From: Marivirga aurantiaca
GTDB taxonomy: Bacteria; Bacteroidota; Bacteroidia; Cytophagales; Cyclobacteriaceae
Direction: 5' to 3'
NCBI RefSeq assembly: GCF_016679925.1
Contig: NZ_JAEQBW010000001.1
Coordinates: 310,001-374,000 of the forward strand
Length of the DNA: 64,000 nucleotides
Shown: piece after piece, positions 1-8,200 of the stretch
Layout of the letters: each line of letters opens with the position of its first letter
Numbering within the stretch: position 1 is the first letter of the stretch
Translations under genes and position numbers: made by a program
The notes under the pieces: generated by a model
What the model was told of the DNA's origin: nothing
Seen by the model: only the letters and a program-made list of their open reading frames with translations
The model's database searches: none

Positions 1-1711
1 TGATAAAATGGTGATTATGGACACAGGGGGCTATCAGATATTCTACGGGCACCCCGTGGAGGCAGTCACATATTTTAAGAAAACGACTAACCAGGTAGAC
101 GCGGAAAGAGGTGTATGTCCTACCTGTGCAAACGTAAACCCTGAGCAAATATTTAATATAGTTGAAGCCAAAGTAGTAGATGAATACGGACAGCTTACCA
201 GCAAAAGAAAAGTAAACCCAACCCAATGGAGAGAATTCTTCATGGAGAATTTCCAGCTTTCCAGGGTGGAAGATGTGAAGGAAGAGCCCCACTCTACCTT
301 AAAGATACCCAATCGATTGAAACAATCAGTGATCTTTACAGTAAGGGATACTCTTTCCAAAATCAGCAATAAACAATACCTATTCATCAATTTACTTGAA
401 GCCCCATTACTGGCTTTATTATTAGCATTCATTATCAAGTATAGAAGTGCACCAGGTGGAGAAGAGTATGTGTTCAGGTTCAATGAAAACCTTCCGGCTT
501 TTCTGTTGATGAGTATTATTGTAGCCCTTTTTATGGGACTTACTGTGAGTGCTGAGGAGATTATACGAGATAGGAAAATACTGAAAAGAGAATCATTTCT
601 TAACCTAAGCTGGAATAGTTATTTGCAGTCTAAACTGCTCATACTATTTACCCTGTCAGCCATTCAAACATTAACCTATGTGATAATAGGTGTATTGGTA
701 TTGGAAATCAAAGGGATGACATTTAGCATTTGGGCTGTATTGTTTTCTACCTCCTGCTTTGCTAACGTTTTAGGATTAAATGTTAGCTCTGCTTTTAAAT
801 CAGCAGTAACTGTTTACATACTTATTCCATTGTTGCTTATCCCTCAAATGATTTTGAGTGGCTTATTATTTAGTTTTGATAAACTGAACGACTTTGTAAG
901 TACTAAAGGGAAAGTGCCCATTGTGGCGGATTTAATGGTTTCACGTTGGGCTTATGAGGCGATGACTGTCGATATTTTTAAGAACAACGACTATCAGGCA
1001 CCTTTTTATGAAATTGAAGCAGTGGAGAAAATGGCTGATTTCAAATCCTCATTTAAAACAAAAAAAATAAGGGAAAAGCTTCGCTATGTAGAAAACAATC
1101 TGGATTCTAAACAAGAAAAAGATATCCAATCAGTGGACAATGCATTGCTAATAATCCGAAATTCAATTGAAAATGAAGAATTCAAAGGAAATCTTGAAGG
1201 GCAGGACATTGCAACTTTACTGAAAAGAGAGAATTTTAATGCTGAAACTATCCAAAAGATTGATACTTATGTAAATCTATTACGCGATCATTATCTCAAT
1301 GAATTTAACTTAGCCATTAAAAAGAAAGAGACTCTGCAGTACTTTTTGGAAAACAACAAAGAGTATGATTTTAACCTGAATGAAGTGAAGAATGAATATT
1401 TTAACGAAAGTTTGTCTGATTTGGTACGAAATGTAACTGTTGCAGATCGGGTGATAGAATTTAAAGGAGAATTGGTTCAACAAATTGATCCTGTATTTCA
1501 TAAACCTGTAAAGCCTGATAACCCACTTAATTACAGGACACATTTCTTTGCACCTGAAAAATACTTTGCCGGATTGTATGTAGATACTTTCTATTTTAAT
1601 ATTATTGTGATTTGGTTTATGTCATTATTGCTTTATATTACATTGTATTTTGAGCTATTCGGCAAAATGTTGGCCTATTTTAGTAGGTTTAGCTTTAAAA
1701 AGAAAGCTTAA
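1..1711 (+). CDS. ABC transporter ATP-binding/permease fusion, 3' part
   Basis: The frame is open to the left edge of the window, so only the C-terminal part is seen. The first residues (DKMVIMDTGGYQIFYGHP) look like the end of an ABCG-type ATPase domain; the Walker motifs and signature must lie upstream. The remainder is an ABC-2 type permease: counted from the first Met at base 8, hydrophobic segments lie near 123-143, 158-180, 204-228, 234-256 and 268-290, then a charged, probably extracytoplasmic domain of about 240 residues, and a last membrane segment near 535-555. A C-x-x-C pair near residue 37 is notable. The half-transporter order ATPase-permease in one chain is common in Bacteroidota. 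Substrate unknown; export of a lipid or peptide is only a guess. Confidence 0.8.
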   Translation, partial: DKMVIMDTGGYQIFYGHPVEAVTYFKKTTNQVDAERGVCPTCANVNPEQIFNIVEAKVVDEYGQLTSKRKVNPTQWREFFMENFQLSRVEDVKEEPHSTLKIPNRLKQSVIFTVRDTLSKISNKQYLFINLLEAPLLALLLAFIIKYRSAPGGEEYVFRFNENLPAFLLMSIIVALFMGLTVSAEEIIRDRKILKRESFLNLSWNSYLQSKLLILFTLSAIQTLTYVIIGVLVLEIKGMTFSIWAVLFSTSCFANVLGLNVSSAFKSAVTVYILIPLLLIPQMILSGLLFSFDKLNDFVSTKGKVPIVADLMVSRWAYEAMTVDIFKNNDYQAPFYEIEAVEKMADFKSSFKTKKIREKLRYVENNLDSKQEKDIQSVDNALLIIRNSIENEEFKGNLEGQDIATLLKRENFNAETIQKIDTYVNLLRDHYLNEFNLAIKKKETLQYFLENNKEYDFNLNEVKNEYFNESLSDLVRNVTVADRVIEFKGELVQQIDPVFHKPVKPDNPLNYRTHFFAPEKYFAGLYVDTFYFNIIVIWFMSLLLYITLYFELFGKMLAYFSRFSFKKKA

Positions 1712-1820
1712 TATTACATGCTCTACGGATAAAAAAAAGAGATGTTAATATTGAGCTTATAATTTTTTAAGATAAAAGCTGTAGTTTTAGAAATAATATA
1801 CTGAATTAAAAATTTGATAA

Positions 1821-1851
1821 TTTGTAAAAAGTAAGGGAATTTCTATTTTTG
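1821..1851 (+). promoter_or_regulatory. Bacteroidota-type promoter for the lipoprotein gene
   Basis: TTTG at 1821-1824, exactly 19 bases, then TATTTTTG at 1844-1851. This is an exact match to TTTG-N19-TAnnTTTG. Transcription should start near 1858, which lies downstream of the ATG at 1854 and so favours the ATG at 1872 as the true start. Confidence 0.7.
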
Positions 1852-1871
1852 TTATGGTAAAAATAAGTTTT

Positions 1872-2774
1872 ATGAAAAACACACTCATTGGGTTCATTGG
1901 AATTATCTTCCTGTTTGCCTGTGATTCGAAGAAAAAACCTTCGGCTGATGAAATTTCCGGAGTCTTGGATTCAGTTAAAATTGAGGAACCTGCTATTTCT
2001 GAAGAGGTGATATCTGATATCATTCAGCAGATTCCATCACCTTTGGAAATATCTTCACTTTTAAAGGAAGCTGAAACCAAATATGATAAGAGTCATTTGA
2101 ACGACCCTGAAAATATTTCTAATTATAATAGTAACTTTAAAAAGGCCCTGGCACTTGGGGTGTATGGAACAGATTTGGGGTACACCAATATCTACGGACA
2201 AAATCAGGATGCACTTTTCTATCTAAATGCAATCAAATCGTTAGCCGATGATTTAAGTATAGGACAGTTTTTTGATATCGGTACCATTAAGAGATTAGCA
2301 ACCAACAGTAAGAATCTTGATTCTTTACTTTTGATTACCACTAAAAACTTCAACAGTATTAATGCCTACCTTCAAAGTCAAAAAAGGTCTAACTTAAGTG
2401 TACTGTTACTATCCGGAGGTTGGTTGGAAGCATTGTATATCGTATCCCAGGTATCGGAGAAAAACCCGAATAACCAGCAATTGAAGGAAACAATTGGAGA
2501 ACAAAAAATCATCATGGATAATGTGGCTTTGTTATTGTCTTTTTATACGGATAACGATCCTAATATCAAGGACTTGGCAGAGCATTTTTCACAGTTGCAG
2601 GCCGAGTTTAACAAGATTGAAATAAAAACCGTTTATCGTGAGCCAACCTACGAAGTAGTAGATGGCATGCTTGTTGTAAAGGACAATAGTAGCAGTGAAA
2701 TCATCATGACAGATGAAAACATTGACTCCATTAGAAAAATGGTTTACGAAATAAGAAATAAAATTATTAATTAA
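1872..2774 (+). CDS. lipoprotein of unknown function
   Basis: A predicted lipoprotein of 300 residues. The N-terminus is a lysine plus a hydrophobic stretch ending in the lipobox LFAC, followed by DSKKK, so Cys is likely acylated; the acceptor has Asp next to it. The mature part is mostly helical, without enzyme motifs that I recognise. An in-frame ATG at 1854 exists, but it lies upstream of the transcription start predicted from the promoter at 1821-1851, so I start at 1872. The next gene follows after 8 bases, so the two are probably one transcript. Proteins like this occur across Cytophagales, but I cannot name a family. Confidence 0.7.
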   Translation: MKNTLIGFIGIIFLFACDSKKKPSADEISGVLDSVKIEEPAISEEVISDIIQQIPSPLEISSLLKEAETKYDKSHLNDPENISNYNSNFKKALALGVYGTDLGYTNIYGQNQDALFYLNAIKSLADDLSIGQFFDIGTIKRLATNSKNLDSLLLITTKNFNSINAYLQSQKRSNLSVLLLSGGWLEALYIVSQVSEKNPNNQQLKETIGEQKIIMDNVALLLSFYTDNDPNIKDLAEHFSQLQAEFNKIEIKTVYREPTYEVVDGMLVVKDNSSSEIIMTDENIDSIRKMVYEIRNKIIN

Positions 2775-2782
2775 GAGCCTGT

Positions 2783-3211
2783 ATGAAAAAGCTAATCTTT
2801 GCATTAGGAATAATATTCGTTACCTCATCGATCAATCAAGTAGTAGCTCAATGTAATACTGATCAATACATTGAAGCTTGCATTCCAAAGTTACAGGAAG
2901 GGTTTACTTTTTTGAAAAGTTACAACATAGACGGAGCTGGAGGTAGTAAAAATAAAGTTGAATATTCTTATGTTTTTACGAAAGGTGCCACCTACCAGAT
3001 TTTAATTTGTAATGGGGGCCAAGGAACAGATGGTATAGTTTTAACACTATATGATTCAAACAGAAAACAAGTGGCTTCAACAAAATACGAAGGTTCTACG
3101 CTTTCTGCTATAGCATTTCCATGTCAGGTGACAGGGATATATTATATTACTTACACCTTTGAGAATAGTACAAACTATTGCGGTGGAAGTGTTTTAGGAT
3201 TTAAAAGATAA
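2783..3211 (+). CDS. small secreted cysteine-containing protein, unknown
   Basis: A 142-residue protein with a clean signal peptide (MKKLIFALGIIFVTSSINQ, cleavage expected after VVAQ). The mature chain is beta-rich and has five or six cysteines (CNTDQYIEAC, ILICNG, FPCQV, YCGG), which suggests disulphides and a periplasmic or surface location. The pattern of strands around GIVLTLYDSNRKQVAS resembles a small beta-sandwich. It lies 8 bases after the lipoprotein gene and ends just before a terminator, so the two form a two-gene operon. No family recognised. Confidence 0.65.
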   Translation: MKKLIFALGIIFVTSSINQVVAQCNTDQYIEACIPKLQEGFTFLKSYNIDGAGGSKNKVEYSYVFTKGATYQILICNGGQGTDGIVLTLYDSNRKQVASTKYEGSTLSAIAFPCQVTGIYYITYTFENSTNYCGGSVLGFKR

Positions 3212-3234
3212 CATCCTATATCTTTAGATGTTGA

Positions 3235-3264
3235 AGAGCAGGTTCTATGAATCTGCTCTTTTTT
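3235..3264 (+). terminator. intrinsic terminator of the lipoprotein operon
   Basis: Arms AGAGCAGGTTC (3235-3245) and GAATCTGCTCT (3249-3259) form an 11-bp stem with one mismatch and a 3-nt loop, followed by a T run. It ends the two-gene unit. Confidence 0.75.
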
Positions 3265-3444
3265 ATTGTTCATTTAGTAATATCTGATGCGTTAAAAGCT
3301 GCTGATTTATGGTAGTGCATTTTGCTATTGCGCTTATGAGACAAGTATATATGAGTCAGATCAGATGTGGTTTATTGTTTTCGCAATAAAATAATGTCAT
3401 GTAAAATTCAATATCAGGCCTTTATCATAAACAAATTCAAAGAA

Positions 3445-4077
3445 ATGAGGAAATCCGTCAAATTTTCATTCGAAGCTAACTATTATCAGTCCGGTACTAT
3501 TTCGGAAGTTACAGAGGAAATGTGGTTTGTACTTCATGGATATGGTCAATTACCACAATATTTTTTGGAAAAATTCAGGTCAATTGCCAGTGATAAGCGT
3601 GTAATTATTGCACCTGGAGGATTGTCCCGTTTTTATCTGGAAGGTTTTTCCGGGAGGGTGGGCAGCACCTGGATGACCAGGGAAGAACGTGAGTTGGATA
3701 TCAATAATTATGTAAATTATTTACATGCGGTGCTTGAGGATGTCTATTATGGTAATTCACAGTGTAAAATAACCTTATTAGGCTTTTCTCAGGGAGCTGC
3801 TACTGTTACCCGTTGGGTGCAAAACTTCAAGATCAATTTTGATAGACTAATACTATGGTCTGGAGCTTTTCCACATGATATGGAGATTCCTGAGATTAAA
3901 AAGAAACTTGAGAATAAAGAGGTATTGATGATAAGGGGTGATAAGGACTCTTTCATCAACGAGGAGAAACAATTGGAACAACAAAGGTTAATTAAGGATT
4001 TGGACATTAAAGTCTATCATAAAATATTTGCAGGAGGACATGATATTGATACTCCTACCTTGGAATCATTATTATGA
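3445..4077 (+). CDS. alpha/beta hydrolase, phospholipase/carboxylesterase family
   Basis: A cytoplasmic serine esterase of about 210 residues in the Abhydrolase_2 family. The nucleophile elbow is GFSQG, the acid is likely the Asp in RGDKDSF, and the His is in AGGHDID. The oxyanion region starts with the HGYGQ motif near the N-terminus. A longer frame opens at 3367, but its extra 26 residues look unlike the family, and homologues begin near MRKSVKFSF, so I start at 3445. The stop codon overlaps the 3' end of the convergent glycosyltransferase gene by 6 bases. The natural ester substrate cannot be told from sequence. Confidence 0.8.
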   Translation: MRKSVKFSFEANYYQSGTISEVTEEMWFVLHGYGQLPQYFLEKFRSIASDKRVIIAPGGLSRFYLEGFSGRVGSTWMTREERELDINNYVNYLHAVLEDVYYGNSQCKITLLGFSQGAATVTRWVQNFKINFDRLILWSGAFPHDMEIPEIKKKLENKEVLMIRGDKDSFINEEKQLEQQRLIKDLDIKVYHKIFAGGHDIDTPTLESLL

Positions 4078-4839
4078 TTCCGATACTTTATGTACTTTGG
4101 TATCTTTTCTGTCGTATTTCTTGAATAAACTATTTAGTTTCATTTGAATTACTCCAAAGATTGCCTCTTTAAATATCCTTTTCGACATTTTGGATTTTCC
4201 ACGGCTTCTGTCAGTAAAAATGATTGGCACTTCCTTTATTCCAAAGCCATATTTCCATGTAAGGAACTTCATTTCAATCTGAAAGGCATAACCGATAAAT
4301 CGTATTTTATCCAAATCCAGGGTTTCCAAAACAGATCTATGGTAACAGATAAATCCCGCAGTGGCATCATATACAGGCAGGCCTGTAATGAATTTAACGT
4401 ATTTACTGGCAAAATAGGACATTAAAACTCTGCCCATTGGCCAGTTCACGACATTTACGCCTGTTACATAGCGGGAACCAATTACCAACTGTATATTTTC
4501 ATTTTCTTTGCAGGCTTTATATAGTTCAAGTAGGTCCAAAGGGTTGTGCGAAAAATCGGCATCCATCTCAAAGATGTATTCATAATTATGCTTCAAAGCA
4601 TAATTAAAACCTGTAATATAAGCTGTTCCCAGACCCATTTTCCCTAATCTTTCTATGATAAACAGATTATCGGGAAACTCTTTCTGTAGTTTTTTTACTA
4701 TTTCAGCAGTGCCATCAGGTGAATTGTCATCTATAATGAGTAAATCGAACTTTTTGGTCAATAGGAATATGGCGCGAATGATATCTTCTATATTTTCGCG
4801 TTCATTATAAGTAGGTATGATTACTAAACTATCATTCAT
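4072..4839 (-). CDS. polyprenol monophosphomannose synthase-like GT2 glycosyltransferase
   Basis: A family 2 glycosyltransferase of 255 residues of the dolichyl-phosphate mannosyltransferase type: it should move a sugar from a nucleotide sugar to polyprenyl phosphate at the inner face of the membrane. Seen: the N-terminal PTYNERENI, the nucleotide-binding DDNSPDGT, the DADFSHNP metal motif near residue 93, and the late RSRGKSKMS segment typical of DPM1 homologues. There is no C-terminal membrane domain, as in the short soluble form. The gene is single and convergent with the esterase. In Bacteroidota such enzymes are usually annotated as polyprenol monophosphomannose synthase; the sugar itself is not proven. 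Confidence 0.85.
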   Translation of the reverse strand: MNDSLVIIPTYNERENIEDIIRAIFLLTKKFDLLIIDDNSPDGTAEIVKKLQKEFPDNLFIIERLGKMGLGTAYITGFNYALKHNYEYIFEMDADFSHNPLDLLELYKACKENENIQLVIGSRYVTGVNVVNWPMGRVLMSYFASKYVKFITGLPVYDATAGFICYHRSVLETLDLDKIRFIGYAFQIEMKFLTWKYGFGIKEVPIIFTDRSRGKSKMSKRIFKEAIFGVIQMKLNSLFKKYDRKDTKVHKVSES

Positions 4840-4909
4840 ATATTTAGATCAGCTTCAAAACTAAAAAATCTTTTTAGATATTGAATCTTAATTTTTCAAA
4901 AGTATTAAA

Positions 4910-5419
4910 ATGAAATTAAAACCTTGCATATTTTTAGATAGAGATGGCGTAATCAATGAAGAACGGGGAGAATATACTTACAGATTGGAAGATTTCAGGA
5001 TTCTACCAAAAGTAAAGGAGGCATTTGAGCTTTTAAAAGATGCTGGTTATTTATTAGTTGTCATTACTAATCAGGCAGGCATAGCCAAAGGGGTATATGG
5101 AGCTAATGATGTAATTCAATGCCATCAATATCTTCAAGAACGCACCGGTCATCTGATTGATGGGTTGTACTATGCACCTCAACACCCTACAGTTACGGAA
5201 TCACTCCTAAGGAAACCTGACAGTCTGATGTTGGAAAAGGCTATTGTGAAATTTGGCATTGACCCATCTCAATCCTGGATGGTGGGAGACTCTGAAAGAG
5301 ATTTAATTGCTGCCGGAAAAGTGGGTGTAAAGGGAATACTCATAACCGATCAATTAGGGCAGAGAAGCGATTTTGAGGCTGAGAATTTGTACGAGGCAGT
5401 TATTAAGTTTATTTTGTAG
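4910..5419 (+). CDS. HAD-IIIA phosphatase, GmhB-like without the zinc motif
   Basis: A 169-residue HAD phosphatase resembling heptose-1,7-bisphosphate 7-phosphatase (GmhB) and the phosphatase half of HisB. Motif I is FLDRDGVIN (both aspartates kept), motif II is the T in VITNQAG, motif III is a Lys near RKPDSLM and motif IV is GDSERDL. Classical GmhB has a zinc site of one His and three Cys after the YYAP segment. Here that stretch reads APQHPTVTESLLRKP, with the His but no cysteines, so the metal site is lost. The enzyme may act on a different sugar phosphate. It stands alone, divergent from the GT2 gene. Confidence 0.75.
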   Translation: MKLKPCIFLDRDGVINEERGEYTYRLEDFRILPKVKEAFELLKDAGYLLVVITNQAGIAKGVYGANDVIQCHQYLQERTGHLIDGLYYAPQHPTVTESLLRKPDSLMLEKAIVKFGIDPSQSWMVGDSERDLIAAGKVGVKGILITDQLGQRSDFEAENLYEAVIKFIL

Positions 5420-5455
5420 TGAGATCATCAAAAATACCACTCCTGCAATGAGATG

Positions 5456-5502
5456 CATCAGATGGTTCTATGAGATGGTAAACAACCGTCATAAGTCTGA
5501 TG
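5456..5502. repeat. imperfect palindromic repeat, copy 1
   Basis: Outer arms CATCAGA and TCTGATG enclose GATGGTT and AACCGTC and the shared phrase TTCTATGAGATG. A second copy lies at 5722-5769 in the same orientation. Confidence 0.6.
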
Positions 5503-5680
5503 TGTATAACAAGTAATTCAAACAAACTTTATAAAAGATTTCCTACAACTCCTTTATGCCATCGAAGAGTTGAACCCCAACTATCCGTAGAGTTCCGCAG
5601 GGTTCTACGGATTAGTTAATAATTTAGAGTCATTGACTCGGTTTACACAGCTGTTTGTTTTAGTGTTTTATTTTTTTACA

Positions 5681-5711
5681 TACCAAGGTTTGTGAGCTAC
5701 AAAACTTGGTA
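5681..5711. terminator. possible bidirectional terminator hairpin
   Basis: TACCAAGGTTT (5681-5691) pairs with AAAACTTGGTA (5701-5711) with one mismatch, over a 9-nt loop. It follows a run of T on the plus strand and lies downstream of both the HAD gene and purB. Confidence 0.35.
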
Positions 5712-5721
5712 TATCAAATAG

Positions 5722-5769
5722 GCGTCAGACGGTTCTATGAGATGACAAAACAACCGTCAGAAGCCTGAT
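5722..5769. repeat. imperfect palindromic repeat, copy 2
   Basis: Contains GACGGTT and AACCGTC as a perfect 7-bp inner stem around TCTATGAGATGACAAAAC, with a weaker outer stem. Clearly related to 5456-5502. Confidence 0.6.
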
Positions 5770-5809
5770 AGATAATATATCTATAACCTCTGGACTTACT
5801 AGCTTTGAT

Positions 5810-7153
5810 TTAAACCCCCGTATAATTAAATGGCGTAATATCCTTCAATTCATTTTTAATAGCATCGGTCACTTCTAAGCTGTTAATGAAATCGGAGATA
5901 GTGGAAGCAGTTATTTTCTCATTCTTTCTGGTAAGGGCTTTTAAAGCCTCATAAGGAGCAGGGTAGCCTTCCCTTCTCAATACTGTTTGAATTCCTTCCG
6001 CAACCACTGCCCAGTTCTCTGTCAGGTCATGTTCAATGGCACTAATATTCAGTTCCAGTTTATTGAGTCCTTTAATGATCGATTGGAAAGCAATCAATCC
6101 GTGGGCCAATGGTACACCAATATTTCTTAAAACAGTTGAGTCGGTCAAATCTCTTTGCAAACGTGAAATGGGTAACTTTGCAGATAAATGTTCGAACAAA
6201 GCATTGGCAATGCCTAGATTTCCTTCAGCATTTTCAAAATCAATAGGGTTTACTTTATGAGGCATAGCAGAAGAACCTACTTCGTCTTTGGCTATTTTTT
6301 GCTTAAAGTAATTCATGGAAACATACTGCCAAACGTCCCTGCATAAATCGACCAAAATAGTGTTTATTCTTTTATAGGAATCAAATCGGGCAGCTAAATG
6401 ATCGTAATGTTCTATTTGGGTGGTTGGCTCACTACGTTTCAATCCTAAGTATTTCTTAGCAAAGGTGTTGCCAAATGCTTTCCAATCTATTTCTGGGTAA
6501 GCTACATGATGCGCATTGAAATTACCTGTTGCGCCACCAAATTTAGCAGCATGAGGTATAGCATCCTCTAATTTCAATTGTTCTTTTATTCTTACTAAAA
6601 AAACCTGCAATTCTTTTCCTAAGCGTGTAGGAGAGGCTGGTTGTCCATGGGTTTTAGCCAGCATTGGAATATTAGCCCATTCCTTTGCAAATTTATTCAA
6701 CACTTCTGTTAATTCATCCAATAAAGGTAAATACACTTTCTTAATACAATCTTTGAGCATTAAAGGTGTGGCAGTATTGTTAATATCTTGCGAAGTAAGG
6801 CCGAAATGGATAAATTCCTTTTGTGCACCTACGCCTAAGTCCTCAAATTTTTGTTTTAGGAAATACTCCACTGCTTTTACATCATGGTTGGTTGTTCTTT
6901 CAATTCCTTTTATAAGCAGGGCATCTTCTTCAGAAAAATCAGTTGCGATTTCCCGGAATTTAGGAAATAAATTTTTATCAATCCCTGAAAGTTGTGGTAG
7001 CGGCAATTCACATAATGCTATGAAATATTCTATTTCAACATGTACTCGGTATCTGATGAGTGCCCATTCAGAAAAATAAGGAGCCAGCTCAATGGTTTTG
7101 TTTCTGTAACGACCGTCAATAGGAGAAATAGCACTTAATGTAGTTAATTCCAT
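5810..7153 (-). CDS. purB: adenylosuccinate lyase
   Basis: Catalyses two steps of purine synthesis: SAICAR to AICAR plus fumarate, and adenylosuccinate to AMP plus fumarate. The 447-residue length and the opening LTTLSAISPIDGRY are those of the E. coli-like long form. The fumarase/aspartase signature SSAMPHKVNPIDFENAEGN is present near residue 295, carrying the catalytic serine loop, and the general acid His is expected in KTHGQPASPT. The conserved HFGLTSQDINNTA is also there. A -7-like element (CAAAGATA on the plus strand at 7174-7181) lies 20 bases upstream of the start. It is a single gene here, not in a pur operon. Confidence 0.97.
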   Translation of the reverse strand: MELTTLSAISPIDGRYRNKTIELAPYFSEWALIRYRVHVEIEYFIALCELPLPQLSGIDKNLFPKFREIATDFSEEDALLIKGIERTTNHDVKAVEYFLKQKFEDLGVGAQKEFIHFGLTSQDINNTATPLMLKDCIKKVYLPLLDELTEVLNKFAKEWANIPMLAKTHGQPASPTRLGKELQVFLVRIKEQLKLEDAIPHAAKFGGATGNFNAHHVAYPEIDWKAFGNTFAKKYLGLKRSEPTTQIEHYDHLAARFDSYKRINTILVDLCRDVWQYVSMNYFKQKIAKDEVGSSAMPHKVNPIDFENAEGNLGIANALFEHLSAKLPISRLQRDLTDSTVLRNIGVPLAHGLIAFQSIIKGLNKLELNISAIEHDLTENWAVVAEGIQTVLRREGYPAPYEALKALTRKNEKITASTISDFINSLEVTDAIKNELKDITPFNYTGV

Positions 7154-7219
7154 AAGATGATTTTTTAAAGGTGCAAAGATAAGGAAATTGGAGGATATGG
7201 GTAATTAGTCTGTTATTAT

Positions 7220-7528
7220 CTATTGTTTAATTTCCATCATCTTAAACCATCTCCAATCAGCATAAAAAGTACCGAAAGGAATGAGAGATGCCAATAAGGC
7301 CATAAAAGTCATTTGTAATTTCCAGTTCATTTTAATAGCTACCTGTATCACTAACAAACAGTAAACGATAAATAATACGCCATGAATCATTCCTACTATA
7401 TAATTGGGCGTAGGCATATCATGTAAATATTTAAGAGGCATGGTAACGCCCAAAGCTATATATGAAAGCCCTTCTAAAATGGCCATTATTCTTAATCTGC
7501 CGAGCGGAGTTTTAAATGTATATCCCAT
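7220..7528 (-). CDS. DUF3817 inner-membrane protein
   Basis: A small integral membrane protein of about 102 residues matching the DUF3817 family: the opening TPLGRLRIMAILEGLSY with the family GR..R..EG pattern, then three hydrophobic segments separated by short loops with the conserved MIHG. The function of the family is unknown. The frame extends to a TTG codon at 7564, but the ATG at 7528 places the TPLGRLR segment close to the N-terminus, as in relatives, so I start there. It is transcribed in the same direction as purB and starts about 400 bases upstream of it; the gap of roughly 65 bases between the genes holds the purB promoter candidate. Confidence 0.8.
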   Translation of the reverse strand: MGYTFKTPLGRLRIMAILEGLSYIALGVTMPLKYLHDMPTPNYIVGMIHGVLFIVYCLLVIQVAIKMNWKLQMTFMALLASLIPFGTFYADWRWFKMMEIKQ

Positions 7529-7650
7529 AACTGCAAAGAAAAGACCCAATGCTTCATAAAACAATTTTTATATGAATTTTAATAATCAGAATTAGGTCAA
7601 AGGGAAATAATTTAACAAATTTGTTTACTCAAAAAAATACTGATTGAAAA

Positions 7651-8046
7651 ATGGAATTGACCGGAAAAGTAGTAGATGTACTGGAGGAAGAAAAAGGAAC
7701 TAGCCGTAATGGCGAATGGCGTAAGCAAGGTTTTGTAATAGAAACACAGGAGCAATATCCCAAGAAAGTTTGTGCCGTGGCATGGGGAGATAAAATTGAT
7801 ACTTTTAATATTCAAAAAGGAGAAGAAATAACAGCAAAAATCAACATCGAAAGTCGTGAATATAATGGCAAATGGTATACAGATGTGAAGATTTGGGCGG
7901 TGGAAAGAGGCGGTGCGCAAGCTGCTCCTCAAAACAATAATAGCGGTGGTTCTGCTGCTTTTCAGTCAGAAGGCCCGCAAGGACAAGGTATGAGTGCTCC
8001 ACAAGAAACACCACCTCCCAGTGAGGATGATGAATTGCCTTTTTAA
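7651..8046 (+). CDS. DUF3127 protein with SSB-like acidic tail
   Basis: A 131-residue protein. Residues 1-87 form a DUF3127 domain (MELTGKVVDVLEEEKG through WYTDVKIWAVE), a Bacteroidota family predicted to fold as an OB barrel. After it comes a low-complexity Gln/Gly/Ser/Pro linker (about 88-120) and an acidic tip ending SEDDELPF. That overall plan, OB domain plus flexible linker plus acidic tip ending in a hydrophobic pair, is the plan of single-stranded DNA-binding protein, whose tip is usually DDDIPF. A role in nucleic-acid binding and partner recruitment is therefore a reasonable inference. It is a single gene followed by a strong terminator. Confidence 0.8.
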   Translation: MELTGKVVDVLEEEKGTSRNGEWRKQGFVIETQEQYPKKVCAVAWGDKIDTFNIQKGEEITAKINIESREYNGKWYTDVKIWAVERGGAQAAPQNNNSGGSAAFQSEGPQGQGMSAPQETPPPSEDDELPF

Positions 8047-8123
8047 AGTGAGTTGATATACATGATGAGTCCAAAGTTTATCTGAAAAAAAATTGAGAGT
8101 CGCTGTACTCATGAATTTGACAT

Positions 8124-8158
8124 AAAAAAAGCCTCTTACATAATGTAGGAGGCTTTTT
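8124..8158. terminator. strong bidirectional terminator
   Basis: A run of A, GCCTCTTACAT, loop AAT, GTAGGAGGC and a run of T. The symmetric stem with A on the left and T on the right serves both convergent genes (DUF3127 and the isoaspartyl peptidase). Confidence 0.85.
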
Positions 8159-8200
8159 GAGTTTCATCTGAACTATATCATTGTATAGAATATAAAAGTA

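Larger units (their letters stand above)
5420..5809. other. 390-base intergenic region packed with hairpins
   Basis: No coding signal was seen. It contains two related imperfect palindromes (5456-5502 and 5722-5769) about 265 bases apart, and two other stem-loops: CCGTAGA/TCTACGG at 5585-5610 and TACCAAGGTTT/AAAACTTGGTA at 5681-5711. The last could end transcription from either side. This looks like a landing zone for small repeats between two convergent genes. Confidence 0.6.

Noticed and set aside
3367-3444. 26 extra N-terminal residues of the esterase
   Set aside because: They do not look like the family, and relatives start near the Met at 3445.
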